From Prevotella sp. (lineage in GTDB: Bacteria; Bacteroidota; Bacteroidia; Bacteroidales; Bacteroidaceae): a stretch of 64,000 nt of DNA. Below, in pieces: positions 16,558 through 24,731 of this stretch. The number at the start of each line of letters is the position of its first letter. Positions within the stretch are counted from its first letter, which is position 1. Both the position numbers and the translations under genes were made by a program. The notes under the pieces are model-generated. The model had not been told where the DNA came from and ran no database searches. It saw only the letters and a list, made by a program, of their open reading frames with translations. Location: contig JAFSRY010000015.1 in assembly GCA_017445845.1 (NCBI GenBank), positions 1-64,000 on the forward strand. The letters run 5' to 3'.

Positions 16558-18519
16558 TCACTTGATTACTGCTGCCCATCCGCCACCAGGCGCGAGGTGG
16601 ATTTTATAGGAAGCCGGCAGTGTGACGGTAGTCAGTCTATAGTCGGTGGCATCGCGGTCGGCATTGATGCCGTCGGCGAAGACGCTGGCCGTTCTGCCTG
16701 CGACCTTCAATGCAGAAAGGTCTAAGGTGATGTCTCGAGCCGTCCAGTTATTCATGGCTCCTATATACCATGTTGTGCCTTTGCGGCGGGCCACCACAAC
16801 ATACGCTCCGAGTTGTCCGTCAAGGGCGACTGTCTCATCGAAGACGGTCGGAATCTGTGCGATATATTCAGTGGTCTCCGGGTTGTCATAATACTTCGAG
16901 GGACTATCGGAGAGCATCTGCAGCGGTGCTTCGAAGATGACATACATCGCCACCTGGTGGGCGCGGGTGCCTTGACTCATCGGGTTGGCATTGTTGCCGA
17001 TATAGTTGCTCTTGGTTGCATTAAGCATGGCTCCGGGCGTATAGTCCATCGGTCCTGCCTGCATACGAAGGTAAGGAATGAGGACATCGTAGTGGGGCAC
17101 ATCGTTGACAGGACCGTTATCGTTGCGTCCTTCCCACTTCATATTCTCCATGCCCATGACACCCTCTTGATTGAGTACGTTGGGATAGGCTCGGTTCATA
17201 CCCACGGCACGATAGCCGTGGAAGTCGAGTACCAGATGATGGCGGGCGGCACACTCAGCGATTTTCCATGTATCGTTGACACACTGCTGGTCATCACGGT
17301 CGAAGAAGTCTACTTTAAAACCTTTCACGCCCAGTTTCTCGTAATATTCAAAAGACTTCTCCATATCGATCAGGCAATTGCGCCCCGTCGACCAGAGGAT
17401 GAGGCCGACACCGCGCTCCCGACCGTATTTGACGAGGGCGGGCACGTCAATCTCGGGATTGAGGTCTTTGGTAAGCGACTCTGTTCCGCTCCAACCTTCG
17501 TCGATGATGATGTATTCAAGTCCATACTTCGAAGCGAAGTCGATGAAATACTTATAGGTGGGCGTATTCATGCCCGAACGGAAGTCGACATGTTTCAGGT
17601 TACAGTTATTCCACCAATCCCAAGCCACCTTGCCAGCCTTGATCCAAGTGGTATCACTGATGCGACATTCCGGCGACAGCAGCCAGGCAAGATTGCAATC
17701 GAGAAGGGCTTTGTCGTCGGCTGACACGGCAATGATGCGCCAAGGCATTGCGAAACGACCGCTGAGGTTGACTGCAATCTGCCGGGCTCGTTGGGTGGGT
17801 ATGAGGTTACGGCCGACCACCTTTTCCTTCAGCACGGCTTTCGGAAAGACTGCCTTCAGCGAATTAATCTTGTCGCCACGCGTCAGCCAAAGCCCCGGGT
17901 AGTTCTCGACACCGCTTTCCATGATCATGGCTTTCTTCCCATCGGGAAGGCTGACAACGGCAGGCGTAATGGCGCTCGGATCGGTCTTTACCTCAGAGAG
18001 CTGATGCTCGGTGTAGTAAGACTCAAAGCTATAAAGGAAAGGCTGGTTTTCATGGCGGTAGCGCTCATAGGCTATGACCGCCGGATAGTCGCCGGCGAAG
18101 CAAAACTCACTCTGTTCGTCGATGACATTGAAGGACTTCTTGCCATTGGAAACGAAACGATAGGCTGCACCTTCATCGTAGGCTCGGAATTCGATGCTGA
18201 CATCCCCCATCGTGACGACCAACTGACGATAGTGGTCGCGCACCTCGGACCGACGGTAGAAGGGCGAAGCGACGGTGCGGTCAACCTCTTCCACCTTCCC
18301 CACCTTGGCTTTCTTGGTCTTCAGGTCGGTCTGCAGGGCGATGGCTGAGGGTTTCAAAACAACAGTCTTGTCATGATTGACATTCCATGTCAGCCCATTA
18401 TCAGTACTGACAGTTACCTGCAGCAACCCGTTGGGAGACTGCAAAACCACACTCTTTGCCTGCATGGCAACCACCGACAGACAAAGGGTTAAGGCAACGA
18501 TAAATCTTTTTGTACTCAT
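16558..18519 (-). CDS. Glycoside hydrolase family 97 enzyme, secreted
   Basis: From ATG 18519 the 653-residue protein has a signal peptide (1-21), an N-terminal beta-sandwich, and a TIM barrel with YIIIDEGWSG, GFKVDFFDRDDQ and YPNVLNQEGVMGMENMKW. GH97 has inverting alpha-glucosidases such as SusB and retaining alpha-galactosidases. The Asp in KVDF suggests the retaining alpha-galactosidase-type subgroup, in which an Asp is the nucleophile; this is inference. It acts in the periplasm on short oligosaccharides. It is not next to the starch locus at 45-55 kb. Its own promoter is at 18549-18579. Confidence 0.9.
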   Translation of the reverse strand: MSTKRFIVALTLCLSVVAMQAKSVVLQSPNGLLQVTVSTDNGLTWNVNHDKTVVLKPSAIALQTDLKTKKAKVGKVEEVDRTVASPFYRRSEVRDHYRQLVVTMGDVSIEFRAYDEGAAYRFVSNGKKSFNVIDEQSEFCFAGDYPAVIAYERYRHENQPFLYSFESYYTEHQLSEVKTDPSAITPAVVSLPDGKKAMIMESGVENYPGLWLTRGDKINSLKAVFPKAVLKEKVVGRNLIPTQRARQIAVNLSGRFAMPWRIIAVSADDKALLDCNLAWLLSPECRISDTTWIKAGKVAWDWWNNCNLKHVDFRSGMNTPTYKYFIDFASKYGLEYIIIDEGWSGTESLTKDLNPEIDVPALVKYGRERGVGLILWSTGRNCLIDMEKSFEYYEKLGVKGFKVDFFDRDDQQCVNDTWKIAECAARHHLVLDFHGYRAVGMNRAYPNVLNQEGVMGMENMKWEGRNDNGPVNDVPHYDVLIPYLRMQAGPMDYTPGAMLNATKSNYIGNNANPMSQGTRAHQVAMYVIFEAPLQMLSDSPSKYYDNPETTEYIAQIPTVFDETVALDGQLGAYVVVARRKGTTWYIGAMNNWTARDITLDLSALKVAGRTASVFADGINADRDATDYRLTTVTLPASYKIHLAPGGGWAAVIK

Positions 18520-18548
18520 CTCTTCGTGATTTTTTTTATTGTCTGCTA

Positions 18549-18579
18549 CAAAATTACAAAATAATACTGAAAAACACAA
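18549..18579 (-). promoter_or_regulatory. Promoter of the GH97 gene
   Basis: On the minus strand TTG (18579-18577), 20 bases, TAATTTTG (18556-18549), 30 bases before the start codon. Confidence 0.65.
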
Positions 18580-18586
18580 CCATTCA

Positions 18587-18618
18587 TTCGACTAATTCAC
18601 AAAAAAAAAGTAATTTTG
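18587..18618 (+). promoter_or_regulatory. Promoter of the DUF3298 lipoprotein gene
   Basis: TTCG (18587-18590), 20 bases, TAATTTTG (18611-18618). The -33 element has one mismatch to TTTG. It lies back to back with the GH97 promoter. Confidence 0.55.
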
Positions 18619-18649
18619 CAGTCTGAAAGAACAAATCATCGAGAAGACT

Positions 18650-19435
18650 ATGAAAACAACATTCAACACTATCATTGCGGCTGCTGCTGCCATCGTATGC
18701 TACTCATGCCAGAACAATGGGGAGCCGTCCATTGCCGCTTCCTTGCAGACCGACTCTATCGGCTGCGAACTGAAAGACTCCATCAATACCATACACGTCG
18801 CCGGCGACTTCGCCCCCGTCTTTACGATTGCCGAGTGGATGAACGAAATGCTCGGCGGCGACTATGCCGGCGACTGCCTCGACGGACTGAAGATGTTCCA
18901 ATTCTATGTAAACAAGACGAAGGAACTGTTTGATGCAGAAAGAGCCTCGTGGGGTGAGGATGCTCCCCAAGACCTCATCAACACTGAATACATTCAGGAA
19001 AGAGACTTCGCTAAGGATTGCGAAACAGACAAATACATCACCTACACGCTGACCACCGACTACTATCTGGGCGGTGCCCACGGCAGTTACGAGGTTTCCG
19101 GTCAGACTTTCCGCAAGCAGGATGGCCGCCGCATTGGGTGGGAGATACTGAATAACGACAAGGCAGAAGACATCCAACAGTTGCTTAAGGACGGGCTGAA
19201 GGAATACTTTGAAGTCTCCGACGAAGAAGCGTTCCAAAGCTGCTTCCTCAACGAGGCGGACTACTATTATGTACCCCTGCCGAAATGCCCGCCATTGTTC
19301 ACTCAAGAAGGCATTCTCGTGCAATACCAGCAATATGAGATTGCCGCCTATGCCTTGGGACTGCCAGGCTTCACCATCCCCTATAACCGCATCCGCCCGT
19401 GTCTCAACATCACCGGCCAGCGACTCATAGAATAA
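18650..19435 (+). CDS. DUF3298/RsiV-like lipoprotein
   Basis: The 261-residue protein has a lipoprotein signal (IVCYSC, Cys20). Its C-terminal half contains TLTTDYYLGGAHGSYE, the typical core of DUF3298, which in RsiV anti-sigma factors binds lysozyme. The domain is also common in Bacteroidetes lipoproteins with no sigma factor nearby, as here. It faces the periplasm or surface. The ligand is unknown. It is a single gene with its own promoter and a strong terminator at 19505-19552. Confidence 0.75.
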   Translation: MKTTFNTIIAAAAAIVCYSCQNNGEPSIAASLQTDSIGCELKDSINTIHVAGDFAPVFTIAEWMNEMLGGDYAGDCLDGLKMFQFYVNKTKELFDAERASWGEDAPQDLINTEYIQERDFAKDCETDKYITYTLTTDYYLGGAHGSYEVSGQTFRKQDGRRIGWEILNNDKAEDIQQLLKDGLKEYFEVSDEEAFQSCFLNEADYYYVPLPKCPPLFTQEGILVQYQQYEIAAYALGLPGFTIPYNRIRPCLNITGQRLIE

Positions 19436-19504
19436 ATGAGGCTTTTCATCATCGGATTTGTCGGATTCACTCTATATCAACTACAATCCGATGACAAAAA
19501 TGAA

Positions 19505-19552
19505 AAAAGCGGTGGCACTCAGATGAATGAAATGCCACCGCATTGTTTTTGT
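19505..19552. terminator. Bidirectional terminator
   Basis: GCGGTGGCA (19509-19517) pairs with TGCCACCGC (19533-19541). ATTGTTTTTG follows on the plus strand and TTTTTTCATTTTTG on the minus strand, so it ends both the DUF3298 gene and the convergent OMP gene. Confidence 0.85.
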
Positions 19553-19565
19553 CAGAAGCCGCGTA

Positions 19566-20144
19566 CTACAGGGCGAACTTGTAACCGACAGTAATCTGGA
19601 AGACATTGTGCTTAGCGTCGCCGCCGTCAAAAGCCTTGGTCATACCAATGTTATAACGGCCATCGATGACAATACTCTCATATTCATAAGACAAACCAAC
19701 GGGAATGGCGAAGTCGAACGAATTGGTATTGTCAATGTCCCGAGAGAGGCTCGTATTTCCATTGTCAATCTTAATCTTTGAAGACACATTGAAACCAGGC
19801 TGCACACCAACCTTCAAAGCCAAGCCCTTTACAACATAGAAGTTGGCAAGGACAGGAATATTGATATAATCAGCCTTAATGGTATTCGTGGTGTTTGCCA
19901 AGTCGTACTTCAAGCCCTGCTGCGAATACAGCATACCGGCAGAAAGACTAATGATTGGAGTTGCCTGATATTCGAACTCACCACCGACTGAAAATCCAAG
20001 ACGAGGATCTGAATTGTCATATTCAGACATATTGGCAATGTTAAGTCCGACCTTAGGCTGAAGGGTCAAAGTACCAACTTCGTGCTGAGCAAAAACTCCT
20101 AACGAAAGCATCATCATTGATGCCAAAACACATAATTTCTTCAT
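19566..20144 (-). CDS. Outer membrane beta-barrel (porin-like) protein
   Basis: From ATG 20144 the 192-residue protein has a signal peptide (1-20, cut after FAQ) and a predicted eight-stranded barrel with alternating residues. It contains LTLQPKVGLNIANMS and GGEFEYQATPIISLSAGMLYS and ends with the aromatic-type strand ITVGYKFAL, a normal outer membrane insertion signal. It belongs to the PorT/OmpX-like group of small Bacteroidetes barrels. Function is unknown. A -7 element (TACTTTTG) lies at 20217-20210. Confidence 0.8.
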   Translation of the reverse strand: MKKLCVLASMMMLSLGVFAQHEVGTLTLQPKVGLNIANMSEYDNSDPRLGFSVGGEFEYQATPIISLSAGMLYSQQGLKYDLANTTNTIKADYINIPVLANFYVVKGLALKVGVQPGFNVSSKIKIDNGNTSLSRDIDNTNSFDFAIPVGLSYEYESIVIDGRYNIGMTKAFDGGDAKHNVFQITVGYKFAL

Positions 20145-20209
20145 GTTCTTTTTACTTAAATTGTTTTTATAATACCTAATTTCCACGGGATATTTCCCAA
20201 ATGGACGTG

Positions 20210-20217
20210 CAAAAGTA
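20210..20217 (-). promoter_or_regulatory. Probable -7 element of the OMP gene
   Basis: TACTTTTG on the minus strand, 66 bases ahead of the start codon. A TTG lies 22 bases upstream, slightly beyond the preferred spacing. Confidence 0.4.
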
Positions 20218-20350
20218 AACAAAATAAAGACATTGTAGCCAATTTTTTATTAAAAAAAGTATAAAAGCCAACTTTTAGAACTACTCTGTTTACATATAGA
20301 ATAGTTTGCTATTACTTTTTTCACACTTTCATGTCCTTTATGTCCAATCA

Positions 20351-21181
20351 TCATTTCGTCTTTCCATCCAGCCAGTCGCGCACTTGCTGGGGATGGTCGG
20401 TGTTGATGAAGTCAATGCCGAGGTCAAGGCAGAGTTGCCAGGCCTGCTCAGTATCGGGCATCGCCCAGAAACGGATCTTCACGCCTTTGGCATGTGCCTT
20501 GTCGACAAGTCCCTGCAGAAGGGCACGGTCTTCCTTGCTGATTTCCGACTTTCCGTCCCACTGCGAGAAGTTCTGAAACTCCTGACTGACAAGCGGCACA
20601 TATTTCAGCTGTTCCTCAGTATACTTTTGCAACGGGTCTTTATCGCCCACGTCGATGCGCCCGTCTTGAAGAACATAGGGGGCATAGTCGGCAAAATGGT
20701 CGGGGGTGATCTCATCGCCCGTGATGACAAGACTGACGGCCGTCGGATTCTTCGTCGTGTCGAAAAGCTGCTTGTAGCCTTTCTTCTCTATCATCTCCTG
20801 CAGGGCAGCGAGGGTTTCGGCACCGTTCTTCAAGTCGACAAGCAACTGCAGGGGTTCGCCGAAAGGATAAGCCCGCTGGCCGTTTTTCTGGAAGTGAGCC
20901 ATCAGCGGATCAAGATACATGGCTTCGAGGGTGAGTTCCGGTCGAAGGTCCTCTTCGTCGTGACCCACATAGAACTGTCCGTCAATCATGAAGATGTCGG
21001 CCTCGATAGAAGCCGAACGGGCTTCGTAAGCCCCGACAAAGGGCCGCTTCTGGGCATAGTCGTTGTGCGAGTGGATACCCACGGCTGTGGTCTGTGCCTT
21101 CTGTGCCTGCATACATGAACTCATGCCAACAAGTAGCACGGCAGCCAGGACGGTATTGAGGAATCGCTTGCTCTTTTTCAT
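20351..21181 (-). CDS. PI-PLC-like/glycerophosphodiester phosphodiesterase family lipoprotein
   Basis: The 276-residue protein has a lipoprotein signal (MSSC, about Cys23) and a TIM-barrel phosphodiesterase domain. The motifs IHSHNDY, SIEADIF and FYVGHDEEDL match the His, Glu-Asp and His positions of GDPD-like enzymes. The C-terminal part has GVKIRFWAMPD and GIDFINTDHP. It would hydrolyse a phosphodiester such as a glycerophosphodiester outside the cytoplasm; the substrate is unknown. Its start overlaps the SemiSWEET stop by four bases, so the two are translationally coupled. Confidence 0.8.
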   Translation of the reverse strand: MKKSKRFLNTVLAAVLLVGMSSCMQAQKAQTTAVGIHSHNDYAQKRPFVGAYEARSASIEADIFMIDGQFYVGHDEEDLRPELTLEAMYLDPLMAHFQKNGQRAYPFGEPLQLLVDLKNGAETLAALQEMIEKKGYKQLFDTTKNPTAVSLVITGDEITPDHFADYAPYVLQDGRIDVGDKDPLQKYTEEQLKYVPLVSQEFQNFSQWDGKSEISKEDRALLQGLVDKAHAKGVKIRFWAMPDTEQAWQLCLDLGIDFINTDHPQQVRDWLDGKTK

Positions 21182-21474
21182 CTCTTTCTATTTTTTATAT
21201 AGTCGTTATATACCTTAATAAAAAATACGATGATACTACACACCGTCGTAATGAAGTTGGTTATGAAGAGTGCCCAGAGTATTTCCGGCTTATGCAGGAT
21301 GCCTTGCAGCATAAAGCAGATGCCGCCGATAGCCATCATCAAGAAGGTCGGCAGGGCGATGTCGCCGGTCTTACGGGTCTTAATGGTTTGAATTGCTTGG
21401 GGAAGATAGCCTAAAATCAGACAGATACTGGCTACCCATCCGCAGATTCCATAAAATGTTGATTGTTCTATCAT
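21178..21474 (-). CDS. SemiSWEET-type sugar transporter (PQ-loop)
   Basis: The 98-residue protein has three hydrophobic helices and the PQ-loop LGYLPQAIQTIKTRKT after the first. That is the size and motif of bacterial SemiSWEETs, which dimerise to let small sugars diffuse across the inner membrane. Coupling with a downstream phosphodiesterase suggests joint regulation, not a proven pathway. A -7 element TACCTTTG lies at 21508-21501. Confidence 0.85.
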   Translation of the reverse strand: MIEQSTFYGICGWVASICLILGYLPQAIQTIKTRKTGDIALPTFLMMAIGGICFMLQGILHKPEILWALFITNFITTVCSIIVFFIKVYNDYIKNRKR

Positions 21475-21500
21475 AGTTGTTTATTAATGATTAGTAGTTG

Positions 21501-21508
21501 CAAAGGTA
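21501..21508 (-). promoter_or_regulatory. Probable -7 element of the SemiSWEET-GDPD operon
   Basis: TACCTTTG on the minus strand, 27 bases before the start codon, with no clear -33 element. Confidence 0.4.
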
Positions 21509-21555
21509 CAAATAAAAAACGAAAGAAGAAAAAAAGAGCGAAAGAATTTCCTTTT

Positions 21556-21903
21556 TCAAGTTTCTTCGAAGCCATTCGGCTCCCACAGATGGTGCTGCAT
21601 GTCGACACGGCCATTGGCCTTGAAGGCGACACCCTCTGCCAACAGCATCTCCCGTTGGGCAGCCCAGCCGGGAGCGGTGCGGCCTACTGCATTGACGACC
21701 CGATGGCATGGCAACCGTTCGGCACCAGATGTATAGTGCAGTGTACGGCCGACCATACGAGCATGGCTCGGCCAACCGGCAAGGGCGGCGATATGACCAT
21801 AGGTGGTGACACGACTGCAGGGTATCTGGCTGACGATATTCAGGACATCATCGCGAAACTGCCGCATCTGCAACTCGTTCATCTTGTCAGGATACTCATC
21901 CAT
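21556..21903 (-). CDS. MGMT-like (alkyltransferase-fold) protein
   Basis: The 115-residue protein is the C-terminal domain of O6-alkylguanine-DNA alkyltransferase without the N-terminal domain. It has the active-site motif LPCHRVV with Cys, unlike Atl proteins, in which Cys is replaced, and the helix with SHARMVGRTL that would hold the arginine finger. It may repair alkylated bases or only sense them. The first 10 residues may not be translated, since a second Met is at residue 8. The start overlaps the DUF4298 stop by eight bases. Confidence 0.8.
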   Translation of the reverse strand: MDEYPDKMNELQMRQFRDDVLNIVSQIPCSRVTTYGHIAALAGWPSHARMVGRTLHYTSGAERLPCHRVVNAVGRTAPGWAAQREMLLAEGVAFKANGRVDMQHHLWEPNGFEET

Positions 21904-22180
21904 TGGTCAGCTCTGTCAGTTCACGACATTCTCCGAGCAAGTCCCAAAGACCATCTTCCGACAGCACCCCTCGCTTCAGGTCTGCCGGTAACAGTCCGGC
22001 CTCATCGGCCTCGTAGTCTTCAATCCACTTGCCGTCGTAATAGGCGGTAAGCAGCTTAAAGTCCTTCTTTGCACGCTTAAACGCATCGAGTGCGGTTGAG
22101 AGACGGGCTGCCGCTGCCGTCAAACGGTCGAACGACTGCTCCATCCGCTGGATACGTTCTATCTGTTCATTCTTTATCAT
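21896..22180 (-). CDS. DUF4298 family protein
   Basis: The 94-residue protein is soluble, helical and acidic in its second half. It has YYDGKWIEDYEADEAG and LSEDGLWDLLGE, which are typical of DUF4298. The function of the family is unknown. It is the first gene of a two-gene operon with the MGMT-like gene, under a full consensus promoter at 22202-22232. Confidence 0.75.
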   Translation of the reverse strand: MIKNEQIERIQRMEQSFDRLTAAAARLSTALDAFKRAKKDFKLLTAYYDGKWIEDYEADEAGLLPADLKRGVLSEDGLWDLLGECRELTELTNG

Positions 22181-22201
22181 ACTATTCTGTACTTACTCCG
22201 A

Positions 22202-22232
22202 CAAAAGTACTGCTTTTTCACCGAACGGCAAA
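22202..22232 (-). promoter_or_regulatory. Promoter of the DUF4298-MGMT operon
   Basis: On the minus strand TTTG (22232-22229), 19 bases, TACTTTTG (22209-22202). It is divergent from the promoter at 22251-22281. Confidence 0.65.
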
Positions 22233-22250
22233 GAAAATAAAAAAAAGTTT

Positions 22251-22281
22251 TTTGTATATTGACGCTTTTTCAGTATCTTTG
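22251..22281 (+). promoter_or_regulatory. Promoter of the DUF4419 gene
   Basis: TTTG (22251-22254), 19 bases, TATCTTTG (22274-22281). The start codon lies 118 bases further on, leaving a long leader occupied by the dispersed repeat at 22304-22381. Confidence 0.7.
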
Positions 22282-22303
22282 CAGACAAATAGACATTTAA
22301 TTT

Positions 22304-22381
22304 CATTTCATTCTTCTATTTCTCGCCATGACATAGCTCAAACAAGTTTGGCTCTGCTCATCTGGCTTAACGAAATCGTTC
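22304..22381 (+). repeat. Dispersed intergenic repeat, copy D
   Basis: This stretch aligns without gaps with 393-470. It contains the imperfect dyad AGCTCAAACAAGTTTGGCT. It fills most of the 5' leader of the DUF4419 gene and ends 17 bases before its start codon. Confidence 0.55.
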
Positions 22382-22398
22382 CTAAAAGACCCAAGCGC

Positions 22399-23829
22399 AT
22401 GAAACAACTATATGTCATCATTGTCTGCCTGCTGATGGCGATGAGCCAGATAAAAGCTCAGAAGGTCAGTGATGTCGTCAAGACAGACGGCAGCATTACC
22501 TTTGCCGTCGACGGCAAACTCCCCAAGGTGGAGCGTTACTTTGTCGGTATCAGCAAAGACCATTTGATCAACAACATCCTGCTGACTGAAGAAATAAAGC
22601 AAGGTGCAGAAAGCGTCATTGCTTGTAGCTTCGATGACGGAGAGATTGGTTATCTGGGCAAAGATGCCTTCTTCAGATGCTTTGTGAAAGCCTATGCCGA
22701 ACACCGTCCGTTGGTGCTCTCTCCCGACATGGTATGGCTCATCATCAGCCAAGGGTTTGCCAACTATGTCAATGAACATGCTGAGATGCTGCGCGACAAG
22801 CTGGTAAGCCACGAGGGAAAGATGGACCTCACCGTACAAACCAAGCAGGACCTGAGGGGGAGCGAGCCCATAGACTGGAGCAACATCTTCGACAGCTTCA
22901 CCGAACAGATTGAACGATACACGAAAAAAGACATTGCCGACGTCATCACGGCTGACTTCTCAACGACAACTTCCACCGAGCGCATCGCATCACAGATAAC
23001 GCTCATGGAGTCGGTAAAGGCATACTTCAACTACATCGTTTTCTATGCAGCCTGCGGTATCCCCACAATCACACTCGAAGGAACGCCCGATGACTGGCGC
23101 AGTGTCCGGCAGAAGGCTGCCCGGCTGGGCGAATATGGTCTTGCGGATTGGGCCCGTCAGTTGGACCCCATCCTCGAGGAGTTCGTCCATGCCGCTAAAG
23201 GAAAGCCCAACAGAGAATTCTGGCAGAGCATCGTCAGACAGGTAAGGACCGACCGACTGCGTGGAGGCGCATGCAGCATGGATAAAAGGACTAAACTCGA
23301 CGGATGGTTTCTTACCTTCTTCCTTCAAAAGGACGGCCAGACACTCAACGAGATTGAACACAATGACAAGATGCCGACGGAAATGGTACGCACGCCGTTC
23401 CGCTATCAGGTGTTGAACCCCATCGATGGCACCGTCATCAGCGACACTAGCATGGAACTTTTGGCCGGATTTATCGGAGCCGAGGAAATATCAAAGACAC
23501 ATGCGCTGAGGCCGAAGATTGGATGGATGGTGCGGTCTTCGGAGAAAGACGAGGAGAATACGCTGAGAGAATTGAACCAACGGAACGAGAAGGAAGAGGG
23601 CATCAACATCCGCGTGAAAGAGGTGCCGGATATTCTTGCCAAATTACAACATATCAAGGTTCTCGAGATTAGCTTCACCGACCGCATTGTGCTGCCCGAA
23701 TGGATGGACAGCATGAAGATTGATCACCTAAAAGTCTCTGGGCGCATCGGCAAAAAGGAAGAGAAAGCACTTCAACAACGATTCCCGGATATCATCATCA
23801 ATAAAAAAGGTTTAACATCCGACTTTTAG
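22399..23829 (+). CDS. DUF4419 domain-containing secreted protein
   Basis: From ATG 22399 the 476-residue protein has a signal peptide (1-20, cut after IKAQ). The core (about 90-370) has VLSPDMVWLIISQGFANYV, which is diagnostic for DUF4419. The C-terminal 100 residues form an additional small domain ending without any anchor. The function is unknown. A larger open frame starts upstream, but it crosses the promoter and the repeat, so the ATG with the signal peptide is preferred. Confidence 0.75.
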   Translation: MKQLYVIIVCLLMAMSQIKAQKVSDVVKTDGSITFAVDGKLPKVERYFVGISKDHLINNILLTEEIKQGAESVIACSFDDGEIGYLGKDAFFRCFVKAYAEHRPLVLSPDMVWLIISQGFANYVNEHAEMLRDKLVSHEGKMDLTVQTKQDLRGSEPIDWSNIFDSFTEQIERYTKKDIADVITADFSTTTSTERIASQITLMESVKAYFNYIVFYAACGIPTITLEGTPDDWRSVRQKAARLGEYGLADWARQLDPILEEFVHAAKGKPNREFWQSIVRQVRTDRLRGGACSMDKRTKLDGWFLTFFLQKDGQTLNEIEHNDKMPTEMVRTPFRYQVLNPIDGTVISDTSMELLAGFIGAEEISKTHALRPKIGWMVRSSEKDEENTLRELNQRNEKEEGINIRVKEVPDILAKLQHIKVLEISFTDRIVLPEWMDSMKIDHLKVSGRIGKKEEKALQQRFPDIIINKKGLTSDF

Positions 23830-23838
23830 CACTGTTTT

Positions 23839-24351
23839 TTAACCTGCCGGACAGAGACGCTGATAGGCTAACCGTTCATCGCCGTTGGTCAACAGGATGA
23901 TGCCGCAACAGGTAAAGCCATGACGCTCAAGAAGATGCCGCATGATACGGTTGTCCCGATGGGTGTCGATGCGGATGTTGCCCGACTTCTCGAGGCAATA
24001 GTCAAGCACCGCTGTGAAGACCCCGTGAGCCTCTGGCAAGCTGGCAATGCGATGGACGACGATATAGGGTTGTTCGTCATCAAGCCATTGACCGTCGTAA
24101 ATCCGCGCATAGGTAGGCTCGGGACTGGGCAGGCAGGCAAAGGTGGCCACGGGCCGCTCACCATCGAACATCAGGTAGCTGCCACCTCGGTCGATATCCC
24201 TTTGGAAAGCCTCTGCAGAAGGATAGCTGTCGGGCCACTGATGAAGGTTCCCACTCTTGCGCATGATGTCCCGGGCGGCGGCAGCGAGCTGCAACATGAC
24301 AGGGACATCGGTCGCCACGGCAGGGCGAATGCTATACGTTGTCTTGCTCAT
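23839..24351 (-). CDS. GNAT family N-acetyltransferase
   Basis: The 170-residue protein begins YSIRPAVATDVPVMLQLAAAA, a common GNAT first strand and helix, and contains VVHRIASLPEAHG and IRIDTHRDNRIMRHLLERHGF, which match the acetyl-CoA-binding and C-terminal strands. The acceptor is unknown. ATG 24351 or 24354 starts the gene, overlapping the end of the TIGR04076-like gene by about 20 bases, so the two are translated together. Confidence 0.85.
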   Translation of the reverse strand: MSKTTYSIRPAVATDVPVMLQLAAAARDIMRKSGNLHQWPDSYPSAEAFQRDIDRGGSYLMFDGERPVATFACLPSPEPTYARIYDGQWLDDEQPYIVVHRIASLPEAHGVFTAVLDYCLEKSGNIRIDTHRDNRIMRHLLERHGFTCCGIILLTNGDERLAYQRLCPAG

Positions 24352-24652
24352 CATCAATGGCTTCCAGAAGAAAACTAATCGGACGAAAGCCGTCATTGCA
24401 ACTTATCATCGCACTCATCGGGTTGCGCATCCAGCCATCGTAGAAGTTGCCTTCGCCGCGCGACAGAGACTCCACGAACGGACGCATCGACTCCCAGGCC
24501 GACGGGCACATGCCTTCAGGACGCTGGCCGCCTACCGACACCCAACGCTGACCGACAAAGATATCGCAGGTATGCTCTATCGGGTTCTCATATTCGGTCA
24601 TCAGGTCTTCATAGACCGTCTGGCGCATAGCGGTAATCTTGACTTTATTCAT
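24332..24652 (-). CDS. TIGR04076-like small protein
   Basis: The 106-residue protein begins KVKITAMRQTVYEDLM, has EHTCDIFVGQRWVS and PEGMCPSAWESMRPFV in the middle and ends in SCNDGFRPISFLLEAI. This pattern fits the small TIGR04076 family, which has conserved cysteines and no known function. Here the internal cysteines are kept. It lies between a strong terminator and the GNAT gene, which it overlaps. I see no clear promoter of its own. Confidence 0.65.
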   Translation of the reverse strand: MNKVKITAMRQTVYEDLMTEYENPIEHTCDIFVGQRWVSVGGQRPEGMCPSAWESMRPFVESLSRGEGNFYDGWMRNPMSAMISCNDGFRPISFLLEAIDDEQDNV

Positions 24653-24667
24653 AGAAAATGGTACAAA

Positions 24668-24723
24668 AAACAATGACAGCAGAAAACCGCACTCAGCGTG
24701 TGTGTTTTCCACTGTCATTGTTT
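24668..24723 (-). terminator. Long-stem terminator of the etf/acyl-CoA dehydrogenase operon
   Basis: AAACAATGACAG (24668-24679) pairs with CTGTCATTGTTT (24712-24723), and the stem extends inward to about 20 pairs. On the minus strand it is followed by TTTTGTACC. It ends transcription just after the stop at 24732. Confidence 0.85.
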
Positions 24724-24731
24724 GGGATTTC

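Noticed and set aside
22090..22398. N-terminal extension of the DUF4419 protein
   Set aside because: It crosses the promoter and the dispersed repeat and is antisense to DUF4298.
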